Source: Spongiibacter nanhainus
GTDB lineage: Bacteria > Pseudomonadota > Gammaproteobacteria > Pseudomonadales > Spongiibacteraceae
Direction: 5' to 3'
Length of the DNA stretch: 64,000 nt
Assembly (NCBI RefSeq): GCF_016132545.1
Contig: NZ_CP066167.1
Location: forward strand, 1 to 64,000
The notes beneath the pieces were generated by a model. It worked only from the letters and a program-made list of their open reading frames with translations, had not been told where the DNA came from and did not search any database. This document shows, in pieces, positions 1 to 11,425 of the stretch (positions are counted from its first letter, which is position 1; each line of letters opens with the position of its first letter). The translations under genes and the position numbers were made by a program.

Positions 1-1488
1 TTGTCGGAATCGACATGGAATAAATGTTTGGCGCATCTACAGGATGAACTGCCAAGCCAACAATTCAATACATGGATACGCCCACTTCGTATTGAAGCCA
101 GTGATGGGGAAATTTGCCTCTACGCGCCTAACCGTTTCGTCAGGGATTGGGTTAACGACCGTTTTTTTGGTCGTATTGCAGAGCTGGTGTCGGAGTTATC
201 CCCTCCCGAGTCACGGCCGGAAGTACGCTTGGATGTGGGGGAACGAAGCCGGGTAAGCCCGGTGTTTGCGCGGCAGCAACAGCACAGCTCGACCGAACGC
301 AGTCGGGATCTGCTGGATGAGCAGGACGGCCGGGTGCCCTTACAATCTGCATCGGTGGATTCCGGCGTGGTACCCATCGCAGCTAACAGCGGACTTGGGA
401 ATGGCCCAGGGCTTGTCACCGGAGGTGGCGGCAAGCGGCAGGTGGAAGTGGAAGGCGGGATTCGTCACCAGAGCTCGTTGATGGAAGGTTACACCTTCGA
501 TACCTTCGTTGAGGGTAAATCCAACCAGCTGGCACGTGCCGCGGCCTCTCAAGTTACCGAAAACCCCGGTCGGGCTTACAACCCACTGTTTTTGTACGGT
601 GGAGTGGGCTTGGGTAAAACCCATTTGATGCATGCGGTGGGCAATGCGCTGGTACAGCAAAACCCCAACGCCAAAGTGGTGTATCTCCATTCTGAACGTT
701 TTGTTGCCGATATGGTTAAGGCTTTGCAGCTCAACGCCATCAATGAATTCAAACGCTACTATCGCTCGGTGGATGCCTTACTGATCGATGATATTCAGTT
801 TTTCTCCGGCAAGGAGCGCTCCCAGGAAGAATTTTTCCATACCTTTAACGCGCTGCTCGAGGGTGGTCAGCAAATGATCCTGACCTGCGACCGCTATCCC
901 AAGGAGATAAGCGGCCTGGAGGAGCGTTTGAAGTCCCGATTTGGGTGGGGACTCACAGTCGCGGTTGAGCCCCCGGAGCTGGAAACCCGTGTGGCAATTC
1001 TGTTGAAGAAGGCCGAGCAGGAGCAGACACTGTTACCCTCGGACGCGGCATTTTTTATCGCTCAGCGGGTTCGCTCCAACGTACGTGAATTAGAGGGCGT
1101 ATTGAAGCGGGTTATTGCCAGCTCCCGGTTTATGGCTAAGCCCATCGATATTCCTTTGATTAAGGAGTCTCTCAAGGATTTGCTGGCATTGCAGGACAAG
1201 CAGGTCAGCCTAGACAATATCCAGCGCACCGTAGCGGAGTACTACAAAATCAAGGTGTCGGATTTGATGTCCAAGCGCCGCAGTCGTTCGGTGGCCCGTC
1301 CGAGACAGCTGGCCATGACCCTATCTAAGGATTTAACGAATCACAGTTTGCCGGAAATTGGTGAGGGTTTTGGGGGTCGAGACCACACAACCGTGCTTCA
1401 TGCCTGCCGCAAAATAAAGGAGTTGCGCGAGAGTGATGCCGATATCCGCGAAGACTACCAAAATTTGATTAGATTATTGACAACCTGA
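1..1488 (+). CDS. dnaA: Chromosomal replication initiator DnaA
   Basis: DnaA binds DnaA boxes at oriC and opens the duplex to load the replicative helicase. The 495-residue product has the family's usual layout: N-terminal domain I (about 1-65), a Gly/Ser-rich linker (about 66-155), an AAA+ ATPase core with Walker A GGVGLGKT at 200-207 and Walker B with D263-D264, and the C-terminal DNA-binding domain with the signature GRDHTTV (D461 to T464). The start is TTG at the first base of the window, so its promoter and the probable oriC lie outside. dnaN follows after 69 bp in the same direction. Confidence 0.98.
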   Translation: MSESTWNKCLAHLQDELPSQQFNTWIRPLRIEASDGEICLYAPNRFVRDWVNDRFFGRIAELVSELSPPESRPEVRLDVGERSRVSPVFARQQQHSSTERSRDLLDEQDGRVPLQSASVDSGVVPIAANSGLGNGPGLVTGGGGKRQVEVEGGIRHQSSLMEGYTFDTFVEGKSNQLARAAASQVTENPGRAYNPLFLYGGVGLGKTHLMHAVGNALVQQNPNAKVVYLHSERFVADMVKALQLNAINEFKRYYRSVDALLIDDIQFFSGKERSQEEFFHTFNALLEGGQQMILTCDRYPKEISGLEERLKSRFGWGLTVAVEPPELETRVAILLKKAEQEQTLLPSDAAFFIAQRVRSNVRELEGVLKRVIASSRFMAKPIDIPLIKESLKDLLALQDKQVSLDNIQRTVAEYYKIKVSDLMSKRRSRSVARPRQLAMTLSKDLTNHSLPEIGEGFGGRDHTTVLHACRKIKELRESDADIREDYQNLIRLLTT

Positions 1489-1557
1489 TGTTTTAACAGG
1501 GGTTTTTATAATAAAGTGTAGAGATAACGGACCCTCTACCAAAACGGGAAAGAAGAA

Positions 1558-2670
1558 ATGAATTTTACGATTTCACGGGATGCGTTGATCAAGCCGCTCA
1601 ACCTAGTGGCCGGTGTTGTAGAGCGCCGCCAGACCCTGCCGATTCTGGCCAATGTGCAGTTGGTGTTGGATGGACAACAGCTGTCTCTTACAGGCACAGA
1701 TCTTGAGGTCGAGCTGATCGGTCGTGTGCTGTTGGAAGACAAAGACGCCGCCAAGCAATCCGGTGAAATTACCGTCCCTGCTAAGAAGTTAGTGGATATC
1801 TGTAAATCCCTGCCCGAAGGGGCAATGTTGGATATTCAGCAGGACGAGCAGCGCTTGATTATCAAGTCTGGTCGCAGCCGTTTTGTGCTCTCCACCTTAC
1901 CTGCCAATGACTTCCCCAGTGTCGAGCAGGGCCAGGGTGGCCAGCACTTTAGTTTGAAGCAGGGCGATCTCAAGCGATTAATCGATAGAACCGCCTTTGC
2001 CATGGCCCAACAGGATGTTCGTTACTACCTCAACGGCATGCTGTTCGAGGTCACTAATGGTCGCCTCCGTTTGGTGGCTACCGACGGCCACCGATTGGCT
2101 ATGGCTGCCTTTGACGGGGACATTAGCGTCGATGAAGGCGCCCAGGTAATTGTCCCTCGCAAGGGGGTCATCGAGCTGGGTAGACTGCTGATGAACGAGG
2201 CCGAGGAGGTCGAGGTCATCGTAGGCAGCAATCATATCCGGGTGATCACCGCCGACTTTACGTTCACCTCAAAACTGATTGATGGAAAATTCCCCGATTA
2301 CGAGCGGGTATTACCGCGCAACAGCACTAAAGTGGTACTAGGGGATCGAGCAGAATTAAAACAAGCCTTTACCCGTACCGCGATCCTCTCCAATGAAAAG
2401 TACCGGGGTATTCGCCTGGTGCTGTCAGACGGAAGTTTGCAGATAGTGGCCAACAACCCGGAACAGGAAGAGGCTGAAGAGACCGTGGCTGTTGATTACG
2501 AGGGAGAAAGCTTGGAAATTGGCTTTAACGTCAGCTACTTGCTGGATGTGCTTTCTGCCATTAACGGTGAAAAAGCCCGTTTCTCCCTGTCCGATGCCAA
2601 CAGCTCCGCCCTGATCGAAGAGTCGGAAGGTGGTGACTGTCAGTACGTTGTAATGCCGATGCGGCTTTGA
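1558..2670 (+). CDS. dnaN: DNA polymerase III sliding clamp (beta subunit)
   Basis: The beta clamp is the ring-shaped processivity factor of DNA polymerase III. At 370 residues it is close to the usual length, and its N-terminus (MNFTISRDALIKPL) and C-terminal end (QYVVMPMRL) are typical of the family. A purine-rich ribosome site (gggaaagaag) sits just before the ATG. It lies between dnaA and recF in the classical origin-proximal order. A 118-bp gap with C-rich tracts separates it from recF; I see no clear terminator or DnaA box in that gap. Confidence 0.97.
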   Translation: MNFTISRDALIKPLNLVAGVVERRQTLPILANVQLVLDGQQLSLTGTDLEVELIGRVLLEDKDAAKQSGEITVPAKKLVDICKSLPEGAMLDIQQDEQRLIIKSGRSRFVLSTLPANDFPSVEQGQGGQHFSLKQGDLKRLIDRTAFAMAQQDVRYYLNGMLFEVTNGRLRLVATDGHRLAMAAFDGDISVDEGAQVIVPRKGVIELGRLLMNEAEEVEVIVGSNHIRVITADFTFTSKLIDGKFPDYERVLPRNSTKVVLGDRAELKQAFTRTAILSNEKYRGIRLVLSDGSLQIVANNPEQEEAEETVAVDYEGESLEIGFNVSYLLDVLSAINGEKARFSLSDANSSALIEESEGGDCQYVVMPMRL

Positions 2671-2788
2671 GTTTAAGTACTACCCTTGCTGTGGCCGTCA
2701 ATCCTGTAGTGATTTTCGGCCCCCCTTCCCTCCCCCTAATCTATCCTTACCAATCTCCCCGCTCGTTCGGTGGTCGCTGCCCAGCCTA

Positions 2789-3931
2789 ATGCATATTAAA
2801 CAGCTCTATGCAGAAAATTTTCGAAATCTGGCATCAGTCAGGCTCGATGATTGTGGCCGTTTTAATTTGATCTTCGGCTTAAACGGTAGCGGCAAAACCA
2901 GTGTGCTAGAGGCTATTTATACCCTTTCAATGACGCGCTCCTTTCGGACCCGCCAGATGCTGCAGGTGATTCAGGAAGATAAACCTCATTTGTTGGTGAC
3001 AGGAAAGCTAGTAGATTCACAGCAAGCCAACCAAATTCAGCTGGGGGTACAGCGGGGAAGGGATAAATCGGTATTGGTAAAGATGGCCGGGCAGACGCTA
3101 AAGTCATTAGCTGAGTTGTCTGGAGTGCTCCCTGTTCAGGTGTTGGATGCGCGTTGCTTCGAGCTGCTCGAGGGCGGACCGGCGGTAAGGCGACAGTTTT
3201 TGGATTGGCCTGTGTTCCACGTGAAACATATGGCGTTTTTCGATGTGTGGAGCCGTTATCGAAAAGCCCTTAAGCAGAGAAACGCCCTGCTCAGACGTGG
3301 TATTATAGGCGATTGGCAGCAGTTTCAGCCCTGGGATGAAGCCCTTGCTGAAGCGGGCGAAAAGCTGACGGTGCTCCGACGGGATCAGTTCTCCGCTTTC
3401 CTGCCCTTGTTCGAACAGGTGTACGCGGCTTTTGATAATGATGGCAAGGACGGACAAAAAGCAGTCCCCTCTTCTGACATACAAATGCGGCTAAAAGATG
3501 GCTGGGACCAGACTGAGGGCTCCTTGCGAGAGGTACTGGTCAGGCAACGGGAAGCCGACGCGAAACAAGGCTTTACCCGCAGCGGGCCGCATCGAGCGGA
3601 TATCGATGTTCGTTGTGGTGCCTATCCCGCGGCACAGGTCTTGTCGCGAGGCCAGATTAAATCAGTGGCCAGCGCCATGAAAATAGCCCAGCTGGCGCTG
3701 TTAGCAAATCAGGGCCTGGATGTGGTAATAGCCATCGATGATTTACCCGCTGAGTTGGACATCTATCGGCGGGAAACAATATTCAGACAGCTCGCTGAGA
3801 TACCTCGGGCCCAGGTATTTGTCACGGCGATAGATAAGAACGATCTACAGATCGAGGGCTGGATGGATACCCCTGATTCTTACAGAGTGTTCCACGTGGA
3901 ACATGGGGGTATAGAGTCAACTCGGGTATAA
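2789..3931 (+). CDS. recF: DNA replication and repair protein RecF
   Basis: RecF is an SMC-like ATPase that helps load RecA at single-strand gaps with RecO and RecR. The 380-residue product has the family P-loop GLNGSGKT at residues 30-37, the ABC-type signature LSRGQIK near residue 290 and a Walker B region (VIAIDDLPAELD) near 315. The coding sequence contains two parS-like 16-mers (3213-3228 and 3888-3903), read through as FHVKH and FHVEH, so these stretches carry both protein and DNA signals. The C-terminal tail after the second site looks poorly conserved (inference). Confidence 0.96.
   Translation: MHIKQLYAENFRNLASVRLDDCGRFNLIFGLNGSGKTSVLEAIYTLSMTRSFRTRQMLQVIQEDKPHLLVTGKLVDSQQANQIQLGVQRGRDKSVLVKMAGQTLKSLAELSGVLPVQVLDARCFELLEGGPAVRRQFLDWPVFHVKHMAFFDVWSRYRKALKQRNALLRRGIIGDWQQFQPWDEALAEAGEKLTVLRRDQFSAFLPLFEQVYAAFDNDGKDGQKAVPSSDIQMRLKDGWDQTEGSLREVLVRQREADAKQGFTRSGPHRADIDVRCGAYPAAQVLSRGQIKSVASAMKIAQLALLANQGLDVVIAIDDLPAELDIYRRETIFRQLAEIPRAQVFVTAIDKNDLQIEGWMDTPDSYRVFHVEHGGIESTRV
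3213..3228. promoter_or_regulatory. parS site 1 (ParB binding), inside recF
   Basis: The 16-mer TGTTCCACGTGAAACA matches the widely conserved bacterial chromosomal parS consensus TGTTnCACGTGAAACA. Origin-proximal parS sites nucleate ParB spreading for chromosome segregation. parA and parB themselves are not in the window; in related bacteria they lie just on the other side of dnaA. Confidence 0.9.
3888..3903. promoter_or_regulatory. parS site 2 (perfect palindrome), near the recF 3' end
   Basis: TGTTCCACGTGGAACA is a perfect 16-bp palindrome and a known variant of the parS consensus. It lies within the last ten or so codons of recF, 675 bp from site 1. Confidence 0.88.
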
Positions 3932-3955
3932 GACCACAAAAGCTTATCGGGTCCG

Positions 3956-3971
3956 TGTTCCACGTGAAACA
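3956..3971. promoter_or_regulatory. parS site 3, recF-gyrB intergenic
   Basis: TGTTCCACGTGAAACA is identical to site 1. It lies 68 bp after site 2 in the recF-gyrB gap. Three sites within 760 bp, so close to dnaA, make a segregation locus the best reading. Confidence 0.9.
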
Positions 3972-3992
3972 TCGAACCCACAGGATTTATAA

Positions 3993-6500
<2,508 letters not shown>

Positions 6501-6506
6501 ATAAAA

Positions 6507-6535
6507 AGGGGAGCTGATGCTCCCCTCTTTTTTTC
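6507..6535 (+). terminator. Rho-independent terminator after gyrB
   Basis: An 8-bp perfect stem (AGGGGAGC / GCTCCCCT) closes a TGAT tetraloop and is followed by a run of seven T. It begins 7 bp after the gyrB stop codon. Confidence 0.93.
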
Positions 6536-6578
6536 CTTTCTTATTGCCCACGCTAGTGGTTATGTCCGAACCCTTTGC

Positions 6579-7304
6579 CTAGCCGATCTCCTGACATCGC
6601 GCTTCTATCCACGCCTCCACTTCTGCCATAAGCTCCTTGGAGTTTTTTCCTTCAGATTCAATGAGGTCACCCACTACCAAAGTGACGGTACCCGGCTTGA
6701 TCAAAAAGGACTTGCCAGGCCATACGGCGCCGGCATTGTGGGCAATGGGGAGTACAGGCGCATTACCCTTGATCGCAATCTGCGCCCCGCTGCGAGCATA
6801 GTTGCCTTTTTGACCGTGGGGGATGCGAGTCCCTTCGGGAAATATCAGCAGGCTATAACCACTATTCAAGCGTTGTAGCCCTTTGTCCAAGGTCTGCCGC
6901 AGCGCTTCCCGGGGGTTGCTGCGGTCGATGGCGATGGCATTCATCATCCTAAGGGCCCAGCCAAAAAAGGGCACGCTAAATAGCTCCTTTTTGACCACCG
7001 TTGCCACTGGAAATAAATACCACTGTAAATAGAAGGTTTCCCATTGGCTCTGGTGTTTGGAGATCGCCACATAGGGACTGCGAGAAGGCAGCGTACCAAT
7101 GATTCGGGTTTTCACCCCGCAGCAAACCCACAACCACTTAACGATCAGGGAATTGCCGATAACAAAATATTTGCCCCGCACATGGAAGGGCAAAAACCAG
7201 GTCAACGCGATGCCCGTCAAGCTGAAGAACACCGTCAGCAAGGCGTAGCCGGTAAAAAACAGCGCTGAGCGCAATGCGGTGATCAAGGCTAATATCCGAT
7301 CCAT
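6579..7304 (-). CDS. plsC: 1-acyl-sn-glycerol-3-phosphate acyltransferase
   Basis: PlsC-family enzymes acylate lysophosphatidic acid at the inner membrane to make phosphatidic acid. The 241-residue product has an N-terminal hydrophobic region (about 10-40), the catalytic motif HQSQWE at 84-89 (H-x4-E, a variant of H-x4-D seen in this branch) and FPEGTR at 155-160. It lies 17 bp downstream of glyS in the same direction, so it is probably co-transcribed with glyQS. In many gammaproteobacteria gmhB lies between glyS and plsC; it is absent here. Confidence 0.88.
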   Translation of the reverse strand: MDRILALITALRSALFFTGYALLTVFFSLTGIALTWFLPFHVRGKYFVIGNSLIVKWLWVCCGVKTRIIGTLPSRSPYVAISKHQSQWETFYLQWYLFPVATVVKKELFSVPFFGWALRMMNAIAIDRSNPREALRQTLDKGLQRLNSGYSLLIFPEGTRIPHGQKGNYARSGAQIAIKGNAPVLPIAHNAGAVWPGKSFLIKPGTVTLVVGDLIESEGKNSKELMAEVEAWIEARCQEIG

Positions 7305-7321
7305 GTGTGCGCCACCAGCCC

Positions 7322-9409
7322 TTACCCTTTGGCGGGAACCAGCTGAGAAATATCAGCCACTTCCAGGAATAGCGCCTGAAGGGCAGCCAGTAGTCGCAGG
7401 CGGTTATCTCTCAGTGCCGCGTCATCCACGTTTACCATGACCTGGTCAAAGAAAGCATCCACCGGTGCGCCCAGCTCCGCCAGCGACTTGAGACCGGCAG
7501 CGTAATCGCCATCCTTGAACAAGGGGGCTACCTGGGCGGCCTGCTTTGTCAAAGCGTCAGACAGGGTGCGCTCGGCATCTTCCTGTAACAGTTTGGAATC
7601 AACCGCCCCGCTAGTGTCGCTGTCAGATTTGGCCAGAATATTAGTGACCCGCTTGTTGGCCGCGGCCAGTGCGGCAGCTTCCGGCAATTGGGTAAAAGCC
7701 TGCACCGCGTCGATACGGCGGTCAAAGTCCAGCGGCGCGCTGATGCCTTTTGCGTGTACCGACATAAAGACTTCGGCAGAAATACCTCGGTCGTCATACC
7801 AGGCCCGGAGACGGTCCAGCATATAGGACAGTACGGTGTCTTCCAGGTCGTCGCCGGCGCTCAGCGATGGGTGCTGGGCAATGGCAAAGCGAATCAGCTC
7901 CCGAAGATCCAGTGGCAATTGTTTTTCAATCAGAATCCGCAACACCGCGAGAGAGGCCCGACGCAGCGCAAAGGGGTCTTTGGAACCGGTGGGTTTCTGG
8001 CCAATGCCAAAAATCCCGGTCAGGGTGTCCAGGCGATCTGCCAGGGCGACAATGATACCGGCTTGGCTTTGCGGCAGTTCATCGCCGGCAAAGCGCGGCA
8101 GGTAATGCTCCTGCATGGCACTGGCGACATCCGCTGCTTCGCCGTCGTGCTTGGCATAGTAGTAGCCGGCAATGCCCTGCATGTCGTCGAATTCACCGAC
8201 CATTTCGCTGACCAAGTCACTTTTGCACAACTCTGCGGCTCGAGTGGCTTGATCGGCGTCGGCGCCGATCTTTGATGCTAACATTTCGCTTATGCTGCGA
8301 ATGCGCTGTGTTTTATCAAACAGCGTGCCGAGCTTTTCCTGAAAGACGATGTTCTTAAGTTTGGCGCGCTGATCGGCAAGTGTTGTTTTCAGATCGGTTT
8401 CGTAAAAGAACGCCGCATCACTCAGGCGCGGGCGAATAACCCGCTCGTTGCCGTCTATGACCTTTTGAGGTTCCCGACTCTCGATATTGGAGACTGTGAC
8501 AAAGTGCGGCATAAGTTTGCCGTTACTATCCACAACGTGGAAGTATTTCTGGTGTTCCTTCATCGATGAGACCAGAGCCTCAGCGGGAACCTCCAGGAAG
8601 CGCTGTTCAAAGTTTCCGGCCAGGGCGACAGGCCACTCTACCAATGCCGTCACCTCGTCGAGGAGGTCGTCGTCGATAACAGCAACGCCGCCGAGCTGTT
8701 GTCCGGCCTCGCTAACCTGTTGGCGAATCATCTCCCGGCGGCGGTCGAAATCGGCGATTACCTTGCCCTGCTCTTCAAGGATACCCGCGTAGTCATTGGC
8801 ATCGCTGATGCTGATCTCGCCACTGCTGTGGAAGCGGTGGCCCCGGGTGCTGCTGCCGGCTTTGAAGCCCATGACCTCGCAGTCCACCGCCTGCTGGCCG
8901 TAGATTACGGTGAGCCAGTGGATGGGGCGAACAAATTCAGCCCGGGAAGCGCCCCAGCGCATACGCTTGGGAATTGGCAACTGATCCAGAGCGTTGGTAA
9001 TCATGCCGCCGATCACCGCGGTGCTCTCTGCACCGGGTACGTCTTTCTTTATAAAGAGCTTGTCCTGCTTGCCATCGTTGGCCACACAGTCGCCCAGCTT
9101 AGCTACGTCCAGGCCGTTTTTGTCGGCAAAGGCCGTGGCCGCGCGAGTGGGCTTGCCATCGTCGTCAAAGGCAACCTTAGCGGGTGGCCCCCAAATTTCC
9201 TGAGTTTGATCCTCTGCACTTTCCGCCAGCGCTGTTAGCAGTACGGCCAGGCGTCGGGGCGAGGCGTAGCGGGTGCACTGGGCAAAGGGAATGTTGGCGT
9301 CCTGCAATTGCTTGCACAGGGCGTCGGCAAAGGCCTGGGACAATGCGGGCAGCGCCTTGGGGGGCAGCTCCTCGGTGCCCACTTCGATCAGTAAATCCTG
9401 AGCTGTCAT
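7322..9409 (-). CDS. glyS: Glycine--tRNA ligase beta subunit
   Basis: This is the beta chain of the bacterial alpha2-beta2 glycyl-tRNA synthetase, which binds tRNA and is needed for glycyl transfer. The 695-residue length and the N-terminus [17 protein letters not shown] are characteristic. The start codon overlaps the glyQ stop by 4 bp (ATGA), implying translational coupling. plsC follows 17 bp downstream. Confidence 0.97.
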   Translation of the reverse strand: MTAQDLLIEVGTEELPPKALPALSQAFADALCKQLQDANIPFAQCTRYASPRRLAVLLTALAESAEDQTQEIWGPPAKVAFDDDGKPTRAATAFADKNGLDVAKLGDCVANDGKQDKLFIKKDVPGAESTAVIGGMITNALDQLPIPKRMRWGASRAEFVRPIHWLTVIYGQQAVDCEVMGFKAGSSTRGHRFHSSGEISISDANDYAGILEEQGKVIADFDRRREMIRQQVSEAGQQLGGVAVIDDDLLDEVTALVEWPVALAGNFEQRFLEVPAEALVSSMKEHQKYFHVVDSNGKLMPHFVTVSNIESREPQKVIDGNERVIRPRLSDAAFFYETDLKTTLADQRAKLKNIVFQEKLGTLFDKTQRIRSISEMLASKIGADADQATRAAELCKSDLVSEMVGEFDDMQGIAGYYYAKHDGEAADVASAMQEHYLPRFAGDELPQSQAGIIVALADRLDTLTGIFGIGQKPTGSKDPFALRRASLAVLRILIEKQLPLDLRELIRFAIAQHPSLSAGDDLEDTVLSYMLDRLRAWYDDRGISAEVFMSVHAKGISAPLDFDRRIDAVQAFTQLPEAAALAAANKRVTNILAKSDSDTSGAVDSKLLQEDAERTLSDALTKQAAQVAPLFKDGDYAAGLKSLAELGAPVDAFFDQVMVNVDDAALRDNRLRLLAALQALFLEVADISQLVPAKG

Positions 9410-10374
9410 GCTTTGTTCTCCTCGGCGGCGCGCTCGATAGTGGCGAGGACTTCCTCACGCAGGGCCGGACTGGCCAGCGGAAAGCCCAGTGCGGCGCGGG
9501 CGTCAAAGTAGGCCTGGGCGACGGCCCGGGCCAGCCCGCGAACCCGGAGAATAAAGCGCTGGCGCTCGGTCACGGAAATGGCGTGGCGGGCATCCAGCAG
9601 GTTAAAGGCATGGGAAGCCTTCATTACCATTTCGTAGGCTGGCAGTGGTAGGCCCTTGCCGATCAGGCGCTGGCTCTCGGATTCGCAGTGATCAAAAAAG
9701 CCGAACAACTGTTCCACGTCGGCCTCTTCAAAGTTGTAGCGGGACATCTCCACCTCGTTTTGGTGGAATACATCGCCATAGGTCACCTTTCCTTCCGGGC
9801 CCTCGGTCCACACCAGGTCATAGATGCTGTCCACGCCCTGTAAGTACATGGCAATCCGTTCCAGACCATAGGTGATTTCGCCCGTTACCGGATAGCACTC
9901 CAGGCCACCCACCTGCTGAAAATAGGTGAATTGGGTGACTTCCATACCGTTCAGCCAGACTTCCCAGCCCAGGCCCCAGGCGCCCAGTGTGGGGCTTTCC
10001 CAGTTGTCCTCTACAAAGCGAATGTCGTGGATGCTGGGGTCGATGCCCAACATGCGCAGCGAATCCAGATACAGTTCCTGAATTTCCAGTGGCGAGGGCT
10101 TCATCACCACCTGAAACTGATAGTAGTGCTGAAGGCGGTTGGGGTTTTCGCCGTAGCGCCCGTCTGTGGGGCGACGGCAAGGCTGAACGTAGGCCGCATT
10201 CCAGGTTTCCGGACCGACCGCCCGCAAAAACGTGGCGGGGTGAAAGGTGCCGGCCCCAACTTCCATATCCAGGGGTTGCAGAACTACGCAGCCCTGTTGT
10301 GCCCAAAATTGCTGCAGTGCCAGGATCAGGCCCTGGAACGTGCTGACGTCTGCCTGTTTCACTTCGGTATCCAT
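9406..10374 (-). CDS. glyQ: Glycine--tRNA ligase alpha subunit
   Basis: This is the catalytic alpha chain that activates glycine with ATP. The 322-residue product carries the family's conserved stretches [17 protein letters not shown] and [14 protein letters not shown] near the N-terminus, and the [17 protein letters not shown] region near residue 65. It is the first gene of the glyQ-glyS(-plsC) operon and is divergent from djlA; the 160 bp between their start codons must hold both promoters. Confidence 0.97.
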   Translation of the reverse strand: MDTEVKQADVSTFQGLILALQQFWAQQGCVVLQPLDMEVGAGTFHPATFLRAVGPETWNAAYVQPCRRPTDGRYGENPNRLQHYYQFQVVMKPSPLEIQELYLDSLRMLGIDPSIHDIRFVEDNWESPTLGAWGLGWEVWLNGMEVTQFTYFQQVGGLECYPVTGEITYGLERIAMYLQGVDSIYDLVWTEGPEGKVTYGDVFHQNEVEMSRYNFEEADVEQLFGFFDHCESESQRLIGKGLPLPAYEMVMKASHAFNLLDARHAISVTERQRFILRVRGLARAVAQAYFDARAALGFPLASPALREEVLATIERAAEENKA

Positions 10375-10534
10375 TATTTAACCGCGGCTGCCCGCTGTGT
10401 TGCCTCGAAAAGAACCGGATTATACAGAGTTGCGGCGGGCGGGGGTAAGGCCGGTGTGGCCTGGGGCAATACCTGCTACCATTTTCGGCGTTTTTTACGC
10501 TGCGGACGGCAGCCAAAATGGAGACAGCGATCAC

Positions 10535-11341
10535 ATGGGCAAACTGATAGGCGCGGTGCTGGGTTTTATGGTTGGCGGCCCGTTGCTGGCGCTGCTGGGC
10601 CTGGCTATTGGCCATATCTTTGACCGCGGCCTGGGTCAGGCGATGCGTTTTAACTACGGCGCCGAGCAAGAGACCTTGCAGCGCAGCTTCTTTGACACCA
10701 CGTTTCGGGTCATGGGCCATGTCGCTAAAGCCGATGGTCGGGTCAGCGAGTCGGAAATCGCCCAGGCCGAAGCGATTATGACCGAACTGGGCTTAACACC
10801 CGAGCGCCGTCGTGACGCCATCGCCCGCTTCAAAGAGGGCAGTGCGGCCGATTTTCAGCTGGAGCCGGAGATTGCCAGTTTTCTTCGCCACGGCGGCCGC
10901 CGCCTGTTGATGCGCAAGATGTTGATCGAGGCCTTGCTGGCCATGGCCCTGGCCGATGGCCGCATCGACCCCGCCGAGCGGGATATTCTCTCCCGGGTAG
11001 CCCAGCATCTGGGCGTGCGCGCAGCGGACTTTGATCGCCTGATGCGCATGGCCGGCGCTCAGCGCCAGTTTCACGGTTATCAACAGGGTGGCCAGTACAC
11101 TGGCGGTGCCGCACCTGACAGCGGTGCCCGGTTGGCCCAGGCCTACGGGGTCCTGGGTGTGGAAGCCACGGCATCTGACGCCGAGATTAAAAAGGCCTAT
11201 CGCAAGCTGATGAGCGAGAACCACCCCGACAAGCTCGCCGCCAAGGGCCTGCCCGATGAGATGATGAAACTGGCCACCGAAAAGGCCCAGGACATTCAGG
11301 CGGCTTACGCACTGATCAAGGAACACCGCAAAGAAAGTTAG
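10535..11341 (+). CDS. djlA: Membrane-anchored J-domain co-chaperone DjlA
   Basis: DjlA is an inner-membrane DnaK co-chaperone. An in-frame start exists at 10397, but the ATG at 10535, with ggagac upstream, gives the expected short N-terminus (MGKLIGAVLGFMVGGPLLAL) that forms one transmembrane helix. The 268-residue product then has a TerB-like helical domain (about 55-165), a Gly/Ala linker and a C-terminal J domain with the HPD motif (ENHPDKLAAKG). It is divergent from glyQ. Confidence 0.9.
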   Translation: MGKLIGAVLGFMVGGPLLALLGLAIGHIFDRGLGQAMRFNYGAEQETLQRSFFDTTFRVMGHVAKADGRVSESEIAQAEAIMTELGLTPERRRDAIARFKEGSAADFQLEPEIASFLRHGGRRLLMRKMLIEALLAMALADGRIDPAERDILSRVAQHLGVRAADFDRLMRMAGAQRQFHGYQQGGQYTGGAAPDSGARLAQAYGVLGVEATASDAEIKKAYRKLMSENHPDKLAAKGLPDEMMKLATEKAQDIQAAYALIKEHRKES

Positions 11342-11425
11342 AACCCTTTAACCTGCTTGTAACGGGCTATCGCTAAGCTCTCGTACTTTCTGTCTGAGCC
11401 CAGCTTTCTTGGGTGGAGAAGTTCG

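Noticed and set aside
1489-1557. oriC in the dnaA-dnaN gap
   Set aside because: No TTATCCACA-type DnaA boxes or AT-rich 13-mers were seen there, or in 2671-2788 or 3932-4079. The origin is more likely upstream of dnaA, outside the window.
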